Part shown: piece by piece, positions 21,431 through 31,325 of the stretch
Numbering within the stretch: the first letter of the stretch is position 1
Layout of the letters: each line of letters starts with the position of its first letter
Origin: Heliocidaris erythrogramma
Lineage: Eukaryota > Echinodermata > Echinoidea > Camarodonta > Echinometridae
Length of the DNA stretch: 64,000 nucleotides
Assembly (NCBI GenBank): GCA_025617745.1
Contig: CM046858.1
Span: 38,654,350-38,718,349 of the forward strand
Direction: 5' to 3'
Notes under the pieces: generated by a model
The model's input: only the letters and a program-made list of their open reading frames with translations
What the model was told of the DNA's origin: nothing
The model's database searches: none
Made by a program: the position numbers and the translations under genes

Positions 21431-22360
21431 GTAGAACTTTAATGATTTTAAATATTGGCTTAATACTTATTATTGCATTGATGGCATAAACTAAACAAGG
21501 TTATCCATATTCAACGCTTGGAAACATTTGAAGTAATGATTATTATCAATTATAAAACGGTAAAATACAGCCCCCGATATAGCAGCTGAAGAGCTCCTCG
21601 AACGATGCTGAGATATGTGACGACACACCATGGACCAGTCCTGTCTAAGCAGACGATGTCCCATAACATCTTACACATTTTTCAGAGCCTATTTTGTCAT
21701 CTCCTCTTCACTTATTTCTCTTCCTTCACTAGCGTCAGTCTTAATGTTAGTCTGTTGCCTCACTCTTAACTTCGTGTATGGTATTATTTTGATGAAAAAT
21801 GCAGCGTTAAAAAAATAAAGGAATCAGTCACTTGTAAACAAAATAAGACGCCATTGTATTTTCAGCTGCTTGCACCAGGGCATGTTCGGCGTTTCAAGAG
21901 GGAACGAATACCATCCTGCTATTATTCGGAGGGCTTTTCAATTTGAAAGTGGGGTTTATTTCATTGATCATTGACCCTTCTCCTGTGTATTTACAATCAA
22001 ACGGTTATAGCTATCACAATCAGTTTCACTTTCCCTTTATAATGGTGTGAAATAAGGTCATGTTTAAATACACCAAACTCTTCATAATTTGATAAATAAT
22101 TGCATTGCAATTACGTTAATTCATTATAGGACGTCGTCTGCTTAAGCAGGATCGATCCCGAGTGTGACGACATCAAAACATCGCTATATTTCTGGCGAAT
22201 CCACGGATATTCCAGATGCTGAGAAGAGCTTTTATTTGTGTTGTTTTTATAATCATCAAATACGCAGTTGACATAAAACTTATACAATTGCCATCTGTAA
22301 GCTTCCCAGTTTCTAGTGATACATTAATTGCCATATTTGTGATTTTCTTTGAATATCTAC
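21431..22360. mobile_element. 930-bp insertion in unit 9 with TTTAAA target duplication
   Basis: The array word GGGAACTTTAAACACAAG is split. TTTAAA is present on both sides (21425-21430 and 22361-22366), and the insert starts GTAGAAC and ends TATCTAC (5-bp terminal inversion GTAGA/TCTAC). An internal inverted pair, near 21645 and 22131, contains AAGCAGACGA. The longest ORFs are short and unconvincing. It is a non-autonomous DNA transposon of uncertain superfamily. Confidence 0.6.
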
Positions 22361-22379
22361 TTTAAACACAAGAATATAG

Positions 22380-22507
22380 GCCTACGCAGACGACTGTGTT
22401 ATCTACTGCGACATCAAGACACAACTCAACGCGACTAACCTACAGGACGACTTGGACAGACTTTCTGCATTGTGTGGGAATTCGATCCCCGACCAGACGA
22501 TTTATTA
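22380..22507 (+). pseudogene. LINE reverse-transcriptase palm relic, unit 9, cut at the array end
   Basis: The relic resumes after the 930-bp insertion and is cut at GACGATTTATTA (22507) by the DIRS-like element. This is the last recognisable array sequence. Confidence 0.55.
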
Positions 22508-22529
22508 GGGACCAAGCAGTCAAATGAAG

Positions 22530-22760
22530 GTACACCGGACTGTGGTGAAGAATCCCGAGAGGGGTTGCGACACCAGATCCGCTCTTAGCGAAGAAGGAAC
22601 GGTTGAGCCACCAGAAGGCTCAGTAACTCCGGGAACCAAATCCTCCTGGGCCAAAAAGGAGCTATTACAAGCACCCGAGCCCGATCTTCCCTGATCTTCT
22701 GCAAGACTCGCGGGATCAGCTGGAAGGGAGGAAAGGCAAACCCTCGAAGAGAGAGAAAGC
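22530..22760 (-). pseudogene. DIRS pol C-terminal extension
   Basis: A minus-strand frame reads RVLVIAPFWPRRIWFPELL, the IAPxWPxxxWFPELL box that follows RNase H in DIRS pol proteins. It is in a different frame from the RNase H part, so a frameshift separates them near 22740. Confidence 0.65.
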
Positions 22761-23290
22761 ATCCAGAGCCCAAGCCTCCCGGTCGCGAACACGGGAGCAG
22801 TACTTCGGAAGTTGGTGGTTCAGAGCTGACGCAAACATGTCTACCTCCAGTGGGCCCCAGCAACTGTAAATGCGGGAAAAGGCTTCTGGATGAAGCTTCC
22901 ATTCTGATGGAAGACACCTGCCCCGGGATAGAAAATCCGCAATGAGGTTTTCCTGACCGGGGATGAAAGAGGCAACGGGCATGATCGCCATGTGACGACA
23001 CCACCTCCACAGCTGAGCTTCTAAGGCATTCAGGGTGGCAGAACGATTGCCTCCCAGCCGATTGATATAAGCCGCCACTGTGACATTGTCCGTGAGGATC
23101 AGAACTGAACGACTGAGAAGTCGACTTCTGAAGTGAAGCAGGGTTAAGAAGACTGCCATGAATTCCAGGACATTGATACGGGGTAGAGTCCCAAGATGAG
23201 ACCAATCCCCCGAAACCATGCTGCCGTTGCAATGTCCGCCCCACCCCAGCCGAGAGGCATCTGTTGAAACCGAGATCGACGGAAGGGGGG
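22716..23290 (-). pseudogene. DIRS RNase H domain
   Basis: Minus-strand frame with VSTDASRLGWGG (first catalytic Asp), INVLEFMAVFL (Glu), LILTDNVTVAAYINRLGG (Asp) and LIADFLSRG (last Asp), in the order of DIRS RNase H, which degrades the RNA strand during reverse transcription. It is out of frame with the RT; the shift lies in the G run near 23285. The rest of this long ORF towards 24323 is a shadow of the RT gene. Confidence 0.75.
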
Positions 23291-24559
23291 TATACGGAAA
23301 GACTTGCCTCGCGCGAGAAACTCCACGTTCGTCCAACGGGAGAGAAGAGATTTGATTTCTACTGGTACTGGAATCCAGACCAAGAGAGAATCCTTGCACG
23401 GTTTGTAAAACCTGAGGAGATGCCTCTGAAAAGGCCTCATAAGGAGCCGGCAATCCTCTAGAACATCGACTAGACTGGCTAGATAACCTAAGAACTGAAG
23501 CCACTGTCTGGCCCTGACCTTTCTGGCCAGAATGAGCTTGCGAGCCGCTGAGACAAAAGACAGTATTATGTCTCGACTGAGCCGAGCTAACTGATTCCGA
23601 ATGTCTAACACAGCCCCCAGAAAAACCGGGCTGCGAGTAGGAACCAACTCTGACTTTTCCCAATTTATTAGGAAACCTAAGTCTTGAGTAACTTTGACGA
23701 GCAAACGTGCCTCGTCTAACAGACGTTCGTGCGACTCCGCTAAGAGGAGCCAGTCGTCCAGATAGCAAAACAGCCGAAGGCCGCGGCGCCTCAGCGAGGC
23801 TGCCAAAACGGCTACTACCTGCGTGAACACCCGAAGGGCTGTACGCAGCCCGAAGGGAAGAGCGCGAAAGCGAAAAGTCTCTGAAAGGAAGGAAAACCCC
23901 AGAAGATCGCGCGAAGCGCGATGAATAGGGATATGGAAATACGCATCTTTGAGATCTATCGAGATCGCGTAATCCTTCCTCTTGATCAACGGGAGAATTG
24001 AGGCGAGAGTTTCCATCCGAAAATGCACCGGAGGAATGAATTTGTTTATTCTTTTCAAATTCAGTATCGAACGAAGTTTTCCCGAGCGCTTGGGAATAAC
24101 GAAGATCGGAGAAAGAGAAAGAGACGGCCGGTCTCTCACCTTTTCTATAGCCCTTTTGTTCAACAGAGATTTGATCTCCGTTGAAGCGTGACAACGAGCC
24201 AGGGCAGACATGGGAGGTGAACGAGATCTTATAGCCCCTCCGGGGAGCGAGGCGGATAGATCTATGAAGAATCCGTCTCGCACTACGGAGAGCACGAAGG
24301 CGTCCCCGGAGATGGCCTCCCAAGCCGGGAGAAAAGAACGAAGTCGGCCACCTACCATATCGGACTGAACAAGCGCTCGGGGAAGACCGTCAAAGACTAG
24401 GCTTAGCCTTGTGCGAAGCCGTCGCCTTGCCACGCAGGGAGCCACGAGTACCTCTCGAAGAGCCTCTGCCACGTCCCCCTCTCCCACGAGGAGGAAATGA
24501 CTGAAACTCAGCAGGCAAGCCCCCAGAAACCCGACTGTGTTGTCCCGAAGTGGGAGCAA
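23290..24559 (-). pseudogene. DIRS reverse transcriptase domain
   Basis: Minus-strand frame with the RT order: KLRSILNLKRINKFI (~161-175), IDLKDAYFHI (201-210, first catalytic Asp), FRALPFGLRTALRVFT (~231-246) and LFCYLDDWLL (YLDDW at 266-270). YLDDWLL is a hallmark of DIRS-like RTs. The frame continues through a thumb region and meets the RNase H frameshift. Its first ~40 codons come from the duplicated 127-bp segment and are probably not authentic. Confidence 0.85.
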
Positions 24560-24695
24560 CAGGCCTCCCCACGAGTACCTCTCGAAGAGCCTCTGCCACG
24601 TCCCCCTCTCCCACGAGGAGGAAATGACTGAAACTCAGCAGGCAAGCCCCCAGAAACCCGACTGTGTTGTCCCGAAGTGGGAGCAACAGGCCTCC
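24442..24695. repeat. 127-bp tandem duplication in DIRS element B
   Basis: The block starting CCACGAGTACCTCTC occurs at 24442-24568 and again at 24569-24695, nearly perfectly. Since 127 is not a multiple of three, it shifts the frame between gag and RT. Confidence 0.9.
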
Positions 24696-24743
24696 GCCGG
24701 GCAGGGGCCCGCGTCGGCTTAAAGGGAGCGCGGAACTGCTTAG

Positions 24744-26509
24744 TCATCTCAGTGATCTGCTTCCGCGCATCAGTCTCCCTCTGAAAAACTGTAGCGAATT
24801 GTCCGCCAAAGAGCGAAGGACCCCGAGATGGGACATCCCGGAGAAGTGACGCAATGTCAGTCTCCTTAACCCCGAGGGCAGAGAGGGCCAAAACCCTGCG
24901 ACGGTACGTAACCGAAGCCGCCGCACTGGAAAGTTGTGACCACTGCAAACAAAGAGTGTGCAGCAGGTCATCAATAACCAGCTTATCACCATCAGTGACA
25001 TGAACCAACGCGAAGTCGAACCCTGCGCACGGGCTGACTGAAATTCAGGGAGATATTTGGACAACAATGCAATCGCCTCTGCCCCACAAAGGGAGAGCGA
25101 TTGAGGCCCTGCCTGCTCCAACAATGTCGATTCAGAAACCGAAGCTTGAGAAGCCACATCCAAATCTGGTTCCGCTTGAATTGATTGGGACAATGGTCCA
25201 CAAACAAAAGCCGAAACAGGCGGACACTCCCATGGGCCGCTATAGGTCTCCTCACCCGGCGGAGCCCCGAGGGCTTCGGGTATAGGAGGCGCGAGAGACC
25301 CCGTCTCAGACAATGAGGAATCAAGCACAAAAGGCTGATTAGTCTCAATGTCAGACCCCGGAAGAGGGATAGAAGCAGGGGCTGTGGACCCCAGAAGAGG
25401 GATAGAAGCAGGGGCTGTGGTATCTGGTAAGAAGGACCAACGCTGTCGTTGGGCAAAAACCGCATCATGCTGAGCATCTCAGATTGAGAAGGGTCAGACG
25501 GGTAAGAAGCAGGCAAAGCCTTGCTTCTTTTAGACCCCTTCTTAGGCTTCTTTTTAGCTGGCTCAACAGACTTCGGGCGGTTCTCCGAAACAACTTCGGA
25601 AACACGAACCAAACCCTCAACAGAGGGATGCCCGCCTCCCTCCAGGGGAGAAGTGCGCTGAGGGTATGTACCCAAAGTCGCGCACAAACTACCCATACTG
25701 GCTGAGCAAGAAGATGCTACAGCCATGGGCCGGGCGCTTGAGGCGGCCAGTGCGAGGGCAGACTGGGACGAGGTCCCAGTATTCGCCCACCGACTACTAA
25801 TAGTATGTGAACTCACTATTGTTCCGCCCGTGGGCGACAATAGGAGAGCACTAGTAGTCGCGCACTCAGGTGACCGCACCTGTTGCTCCGTAGAGCGCCC
25901 ATAATTGTTGGCTCGAGTCTTCCCATCAGCTGGCAAAGCAACAGCCCGGGTAGCACTCGTTCCCCCATACGGCATCGGCCGGGGGCTATTCAATAGCCAG
26001 GTGCGAGGGCAGACTGGGACGAGGTCCCAGTATTCGCCCACCGACTACTAATAGTATGTGAACTCACTATTGTTCCGCCCGTGGGCGACAATAGGAGAGC
26101 ACTAGTAGTCGCGCACTGCGGTAGTGGCACGCGTCTCCCCTAGCGGATTTATGCGAGTCGTCGCTACCGTGCGGGAAACAGACGTCCCCCCCCCCCCCCC
26201 TTCTGGTCTGAGCGACCGGGGGATTGGATTTGTGATATCCAAACCACTAGAGCTTGACGCCACCCACCCCGAAGCCACGGGCTTCGGAGTTGACGTCCCA
26301 AGCTCAACTAACGCCACCCGCCCCGAAGCCGCATGCTCCGAGGCTGGCAAACCCTGCAGGGAAACACCACTGGGCAACTTACCTGCAGCCCTCCTCCCTC
26401 CCCCATGTACGAAAGTACTCGGGAGAGTTCTGGAAGGCCGAGTCGTCTTGCTAGAGGACTCGGAAGAAGCAGGTCTCCGCGACCTAACGGCTTCGTCTTC
26501 CGAACTCAT
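24744..26509 (-). pseudogene. DIRS-like gag/ORF1 (copy B)
   Basis: Starts MSSEDEAVRSRRPASSES at 26509 on the minus strand. A poly-C tract (~26187-26200) and a duplicated block (25740-25860 vs 26000-26115, repeated TGTTCCGCCCGTGGGCGACA) break the frame. It continues as 26041-24992 (KKKPKKGSKRSK basic patch near residue 170) and 25328-24744 (SSLSETGSLAPPIPEALG). It is homologous to the gag of element A. It is low-complexity and basic in its C-terminal half; no protease or zinc knuckle was seen. Confidence 0.6.
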
Positions 26510-26879
26510 AATGCTGCAATAAAACAGACAATAAAGTATACAAAAATATGAAATACTTTAAGAGAGCAGGTAAAAATAAATCCTAAAAATTTGGGGATAC
26601 GCACAAATTACTACAGACAAACACCGTTTAAAACAAACACCGAACCTAAACCGGATCGGATCAAACGGAAACACCAGCAAGACACACAGAAATAACTACG
26701 TGGGGCTGGTCGTAAACTGTAAATTAACTGCCTGAAAAAGAACCTAAACTTTCTCTTGTAAAAGGCAAAAAGTGACATAAAACACAAGAGTACTATAATC
26801 CAGAACGAAAATAAGTACAGAAAAGTGTTGAAAAGAGCGTAACAGACAAAATGACCTGAAATCAGGAGCGCCGTAACAA

Positions 26880-27080
26880 CACAACCGCAATCGACGGGGG
26901 CGAGCAAGAAAGAGGAAGATGGCCGTTGCGTATTGCTGCGGGTGAGTGGCGAAGGGGAGAACAATAGGATTACGGGGGTGCGCACAATATTGTGACTCAT
27001 TTGTGTTAAGTTCTCGAACGGGTTAGCGTAGTCAAGTGACTAGCATAATAGGTAGGTATATATGATTTATTGCAGTAAAT
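26880..27080 (-). mobile_element. Terminus of DIRS-like element B
   Basis: Nearly identical to 15110-15287 of element A. Ends with GGTAGGTATATATGATTTATTGCAGTAAAT. It adjoins the LTR-like repeat at 27086 directly. Confidence 0.75.
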
Positions 27081-27085
27081 ATTCT

Positions 27086-27420
27086 TGTAACAGGTGGGAA
27101 AACCACTTGAGAGACCCACCCAAGGGTGATTGTTTGTGTATGTACCATATTGCTGTACAGAGTGAGTGGGCTCACTTTAGTTAGTTTGCTCTTTGAGTGA
27201 GGTTGTGTTCTGAGGAGTCAGCAAGCAATGACCCTCAGTTTGTGTTAATTCTGGAGGAGTTTCCTACCCACAATGGTGGGTCCTTTGGTCAGTGAGCTGT
27301 TGTCACTGGGACAGCACTTCGAATTTGGAGCTACTGCCAAAGACTTTAAATAGTATCGAGACAGATTACTCTCACCTACTTTCGTAGTACATTTTGGAGG
27401 CGTAATTTGCTGTGTTAACA
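27086..27420 (-). repeat. LTR-like repeat, 335 bp, minus-sense copy
   Basis: Begins TGTAACAG and ends TTAACA (TG...CA). It lies directly downstream of the Gypsy integrase stop, where a 3' LTR belongs. Three related copies (31070-31325, 31849-32191, 32716-33058) lie beyond the gag end, but in the opposite orientation. A true pair of flanking LTRs would be in the same orientation, so a rearrangement or a second insertion is needed to explain this. Confidence 0.7.
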
Positions 27421-28584
27421 ACAGACTCGGAAAAATACGTTCCCCATATCTCTCTCTACATATTTCTTTCGCAAATTTGCATGGTAAGTCTTCTCCTTAC
27501 CTTTCACCTGAAGTTTGTATTTGTGTCGAGCTACACGTTCAAGTACTTTTAATGGTCCCTGCCATTGCATTTGAAGTTTGATGGAGCTTGTGGGTAACAG
27601 TAATACTTTGTCACCTTTCTCAAACCTTCTATCCCTAGCTTTAACATCAAAGTGTTTCTTGTACCTAAGAGATGACTTCTCGAGTACATTCCTAGCTACC
27701 TCACAAGTAGACTGTAATCTATCCTTAAGATCTAAGACATACTGATACGTTGTCTTTATCTCTTCTTCGGGAATTTCCTCCGTCCATAGTTTCCTAAGTA
27801 TTGTCATAGGCCCTCTCACTACTCTACTATACATCAACTCAAAAGGTGAGTAACCAGTACGCTCATGTGGTACTTCGCGATAAGAGAATAACAGCGCAGG
27901 CAAATAGCGATCACAGTCCTTGGATATCTCTTGGCACATACGTCTGAGCATTTGTTTGAGCGTCCCATTGAAACGCTCGGATGCGCCGTTCGCCATAGGA
28001 TGATAAGGTGTGGTATAAAATTGCCTAATTCCTACCAAACACGCTGCCTCTCTCATGACACCCGCAGTGAACGGAGTGCCATTATCCGAAAGCATCTCAT
28101 TCGGAAAGCCAAGTCTTGAAAACACTTCCATTAAAGCCTCAGGTACGCGTTCAGCTTCGATAGCAGGAAGTTCAATCGCTTCTGGATAGCGAGTAGCACG
28201 ATCTACAAGTGTTAATATGTAACGATTGCCCTTGTCAGTAATTGGTTGAATTGGACCAATTAAGTCAACCGCTACGCGACGAAAACATGTGTCAATCAGT
28301 TTAGGGGTAACTAAAGGTACCTTACCTATCCGTCCCTTTGGCGTCGTGCGCTGACATGAATGACATGAATCACATGATGCACAATATCTCTTCACGTCAG
28401 ACTGGATTCCTGGCCAATAAAACTGAAGCATTACCCTATCCAGAGTCTTTTTGGTTTTCAAATGTCCTGCCAAAGGCATATCATGTGCAAGATGTAAAAC
28501 AGAATCACGAAGTGGCTTAGGTACTACAAGCTGTTTGAACTCTTTACCATTGTCAACATATGGTGACGTATAACGTCGATACAA
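27415..28584 (-). CDS. Ty3/Gypsy-type integrase (pol C-terminal part)
   Basis: A 389-residue minus-strand ORF. The N-terminal HHCC zinc finger is H34-x6-H41-x26-C68-x2-C71. The catalytic core has D107 (VDLIGP), D167 (LSDNGT) and E203 (GASERFNG), giving the DD35E spacing of retroviral-type integrases, which join element cDNA to chromosomal DNA. The C-terminal part (ca. 280-380) has VLLLPTSSIKLQMQWQGP, typical of Gypsy integrase tails. The core is fully open, so this part decayed late or inserted recently. The first codons are probably not the original start, since integrase is normally cleaved from a polyprotein; RT and RNase H upstream are missing. Confidence 0.88.
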   Translation of the reverse strand: MYRRYTSPYVDNGKEFKQLVVPKPLRDSVLHLAHDMPLAGHLKTKKTLDRVMLQFYWPGIQSDVKRYCASCDSCHSCQRTTPKGRIGKVPLVTPKLIDTCFRRVAVDLIGPIQPITDKGNRYILTLVDRATRYPEAIELPAIEAERVPEALMEVFSRLGFPNEMLSDNGTPFTAGVMREAACLVGIRQFYTTPYHPMANGASERFNGTLKQMLRRMCQEISKDCDRYLPALLFSYREVPHERTGYSPFELMYSRVVRGPMTILRKLWTEEIPEEEIKTTYQYVLDLKDRLQSTCEVARNVLEKSSLRYKKHFDVKARDRRFEKGDKVLLLPTSSIKLQMQWQGPLKVLERVARHKYKLQVKGKEKTYHANLRKKYVERDMGNVFFRVCC

Positions 28585-29001
28585 GAGGAGTTATCCTAGA
28601 AGTAACAAACTTCTCCCCCACTCCCTACAGACTTACTTGTTCCACTGTCTGACAGTTTCTTTACTTGTCCAAAGTCGCATCCTGTTGCTGTTCCTTCAGT
28701 ATCTCGTCCCTGGTCGCCGATACCTCGATACCACTTGGTGTTTTCAATCTTCGCCAAGGCTGCTTTTTCTTCTTCATGCCTCTGGTTTCCACTCTCGCCC
28801 CTACATCTGCGTACGTGTTTGAGTTCATTACCTCTTCCGACTCCTTGATGTGGCCTCCATCCCTCAGGGTGTCTTCATCTGTTTCTGGGTTTCTGCGTCG
28901 ACCGTATCGCCGAATTCCGGCCCCCTTACCCCTTGTACTTTACCTATTATTAAATCGTATAGAGGGTTATCTATACAAAGCACTTTGACATTACCTGAAA
29001 A
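28585..29001 (-). other. Degenerate internal part of the Gypsy element
   Basis: Lies between integrase and the protease fragment, where RT and RNase H should be. No RT motifs could be read in any frame, so ~1.5-2 kb of pol has been deleted and replaced by short non-coding sequence. Confidence 0.4.
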
Positions 29002-29292
29002 TTATGGTGTACTTACGTCTATGAATGCAGTGGGTATTCTTCGAACACTACGATCCATTAGCAGACATAACTGATACTCTCCAGTCATCTGTGATTTTAA
29101 TACAAGATCAGTGCGCACTATTACAGCATTACATCCTGAATCTCTTAAGACAGTTATAGTCTTTCCATTTACATCGCCAGAACATGTAGGCATATCCGAT
29201 TCTAACTCATTATATCCACTCTTCAACACAAACAACTCATGCCCGCACATGAGCTTAACAGTCTGAATTGCATCTGCTTTATCAGCCTTCAA
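29002..29292 (-). pseudogene. Gypsy-type aspartic protease fragment
   Basis: A 96-residue minus-strand ORF with VNGKTITVLRDSGCNAVIV. D-S-G with hydrophobic flanks is the active-site loop of retropepsins, which mature the Gag-Pol polyprotein. The C-terminal flap region is cut at ~29002. It lies between gag and integrase, as expected. Confidence 0.65.
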
Positions 29293-29373
29293 TTCATTGT
29301 TTTCGGACTACTACATATGCCTGCTATACAACCTCCACCTGTTTACCTTTTCCTGAAGTAGATGGATTGGGGT

Positions 29374-29681
29374 CATTGGCGGACGCAAGGGGGGGGGGGG
29401 GCACTTCCGGCCCGTGCCCCCCCCCCTTTGGAAGAAAAGTATGCATTTTGACCATAGACGATCCGCCATTTTCTCGATTGTGCCCCCCTTTTAGAATGAA
29501 GAACTTTTTTTTTTTTTTTTTTTGCTTGTCAGGGAATAATGGAGGGAAACTGGACCCCCAATTTTTTTTTTTCGCCAACCCTTCAAAATTCGCTCAGTAG
29601 GGAGTTATGGGAGTCCAGTTTCCCTCCATAACTCCCTGACAAAAAAAAAAAGGGGGGGGGGACACTTCCGGCCCGCCAATG
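29374..29681. mobile_element. 308-bp MITE in the Gypsy gag/protease region
   Basis: Terminal inverted repeats are CATTGGCGG (29374-29382) and CCGCCAATG (29673-29681). The interior has long poly-G, poly-C and poly-T runs, and ~50-bp internal inverted copies of a GGGAAACTGGAC / GTCCAGTTTCCC segment (29537-29640). It cuts gag after SCYANP. Related sequence appears at 41180-41265 and 54800-54850. Confidence 0.65.
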
Positions 29682-30189
29682 GGTTGGCATAACATGATAT
29701 GCGAGCAGCGAATTGAGAAAATGACTCACCGTCTTTCTGCTTTGCTTCGCGAAAGCGTTTTCGGAAGCCTTCCGCGGTTAAAGAAAAATGCTGCAACAAT
29801 GCATGCTTAAGCGCGTCGTAATCTGCTTCATTACAAGGCAAACGAGTATAACATTCCAGGACAGTGCCTGTCAGAAGATTTCCTAAAGCAGGGGTCCAAA
29901 CTCCCTTTGGCCATTTGCTAAGTGCTGCATGTCTCTCAAAGCGTGAGATATTATAAGCATCCAAATCCTCGGAATTCACGTCAAACGCTTGCATGCGCGG
30001 CAACGCGCTCTGAAAACCTTGTGTCCTTCTTACACTCGGCAAGTTTTAAGTCTAACTGTTTCTGTTTAGTTAGCTCTTCAGCAAGTCTTTGCTGTTTTTC
30101 CCTAGATTTTTTGACGCTCAGGCAAAAGTGAGCAACTTCTCACCCTGCAATCCAAAGACTCCTAACTCGATCAATTTTGACAGGTCCAT
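29682..30189 (-). pseudogene. Ty3/Gypsy gag
   Basis: The likely start is ATG at 30189 (minus), reading MDLSKLIELGVFGLQGEKLL, a typical start of this gag type. A stop and frameshifts follow. A long open part (30042 to ~29685) contains FERHAALSKWPKGVW, GNLLTGTVLECYTRL and ALLQHFSLTAEGFRKRFREA, matching the capsid core of Gypsy Gag proteins in metazoan genomes. The MITE at 29681 removes the C-terminal part and zinc knuckle. Confidence 0.7.
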
Positions 30190-30389
30190 TTTCTGAAAGT
30201 AGGCGATGTTTAAAGAATATTCACCTTAACAAGGACCAAGTATTTGAATCACCACTTCAATGTGAGATAAAATTCAACACAGAACCTGACCAACTTGACC
30301 AAGCAAATACTTCTGAGTAGAAATGACCAGTCACCTTCTGCTCTTCACTGCGAGAACTATCTCATAACTCCCGGACAAGCCCCATATGT
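30190..30389 (-). other. Gypsy 5' leader and possible LTR boundary
   Basis: On the minus strand, CCTGACA is followed by TATGGGGCTTGTCCGGGAG, a GGGGCTTGTCCGGGA-type leader that often follows the 5' LTR and primer site in Gypsy elements. This would put a 5' LTR end at 30389, to the right on the + strand (starting TGTCAGGATC). No second copy of that LTR is in the window. Confidence 0.4.
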
Positions 30390-30800
30390 CAGGATCAAAC
30401 CTGGGTTTTCGTTTAACTAATGTTTTGGCTACCAACACCCAAAATCACATATATATATTTATAGTGAAGAGAGCTATGACATGGTCAAAGTACACGAAAG
30501 TAATTGCACTGCACAAAGGAATTTTAAGGTTTCAAGTTGTTTATTACAACTGTATAAAATTTGGTTCAAATAACATTCAATCAAATAATCAAAACTTCTC
30601 ATTCAAAAGAATTTATGTTTTAAGTGGTTGCTGTAAAAATCATTGACAAATATTCGCAACACTATTACAGAACAACATTTCTCATATACAGAATTAAATA
30701 TAATGAATTGTAAGAATTAATCTTTTGATTACTAAAAGTTATTATTAAAGGGTCATGAATTAAAGGACTTCCCTGTTTAAATGGATTCAGTCCACTGAAA
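30390..30800. other. AT-rich stretch, possible remnant of the Gypsy 5' LTR
   Basis: Starts TGTCAGGATC at the predicted LTR edge. Otherwise AT-rich, with no ORF or repeat that I can assign. Confidence 0.3.
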
Positions 30801-30814
30801 GTTCTGTCGATGAG

Positions 30815-31069
30815 GATTGACGACAGGGCCCTGTCGCTGTCGACGACGTGGTGCTATCGCGAGTCCTCGAACGGTTGAAGGTGTACCAAATAGCCGGCGA
30901 AATCTTGGATGACCATCGTCATTGGAGAGTAGGCGTGGTCATCGATACGAAGTTGCGTGACGTTTCAGAGTCCACCTGGAAACTCAAGATGGAAACTCAG
31001 GATACAAGTTCCGAAGATAAATGCTTCACCGCCATGGTTCAGGAAATCATATTACTGAAGCCTTCTTAG
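30815..31069 (+). pseudogene. Unrecognised C-terminal ORF fragment next to an LTR-like repeat
   Basis: An open + frame after TGA reads RQGPVAVDDVVLSRVLERL... and ends ...AMVQEIILLKPS at 31069. It has a local GC peak and normal codon texture, unlike its flanks. The stop abuts the truncated LTR-like repeat, and WRVGVV...VQEIILLKP is loosely like the tail of BEL/Pao or Gypsy pol proteins, which precedes the 3' LTR. I do not recognise the family. A host exon is also possible. Confidence 0.3.
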
Positions 31070-31325
31070 CAGTAGCTCCAAATTCGAAGTGCTGTCTCAG
31101 TGACCTCAGCACACTGACCAAAGGACCCACCATTGTGGGTAGGAAACTCCTCCAGAATTAACACAAACTGAGGGTCATTGCTTGCTTACTTCTCAGAACA
31201 CAACATCACTCAAAGAGCAAACTAACTGAAGTGAGCCTACTCACTCTGTACAGCAACATGGTACATACACAAACAATCACCCTTGGGTGGGTCTTGGAAT
31301 CTCAAGTGGTTTCCCACCTGTTACA
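31070..31325 (+). repeat. LTR-like repeat, 5'-truncated plus-sense copy
   Basis: Homologous to 27086-27420 in inverse orientation and to the two copies below. It lacks the first ~75 bp, ends CCTGTTACA and is followed by the 523-bp internal block. Confidence 0.75.

Larger units (their letters stand above)
1..22507 (+). repeat. Head-to-tail tandem array of ~2.2 kb deaminase units
   Basis: The same ~2.2 kb block recurs nine times in direct orientation. Using the word TATTTTCC upstream of each gene as a marker, units start at 1, 2222, 4443, 6662, 8879, 11095, 15976, 18343 and 20722. Periods are 2221, 2221, 2217-2219 and 2216 bp where uninterrupted. Each unit has an AT-rich leader, a 1,140-bp deaminase ORF, ~600 bp of non-coding sequence, a short reverse-transcriptase relic and an A-rich tract before the next unit. 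Units 1-3 differ by only a few bases. Length changes are mostly in A runs. The array enters from outside the window on the left and ends at 22507 where a DIRS-like element begins. This is a gene-bearing macrosatellite, or a very recent gene amplification. Confidence 0.97.
22508..27080 (-). mobile_element. DIRS-like retrotransposon B, recombinase end missing
   Basis: Read on the minus strand: terminus (27080-26880), gag (26509-~24744), RT (24559-~23290), RNase H (~23290-22716), then a C-terminal extension to ~22530. The right end (GCATAATAGGTAGG...GCAGTAAAT) is the same terminus as in DIRS-like element A. The left end has no terminus and no tyrosine recombinase, so it is truncated where it meets the array. 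Frameshifts and an internal 127-bp duplication show it is dead. Confidence 0.85.
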
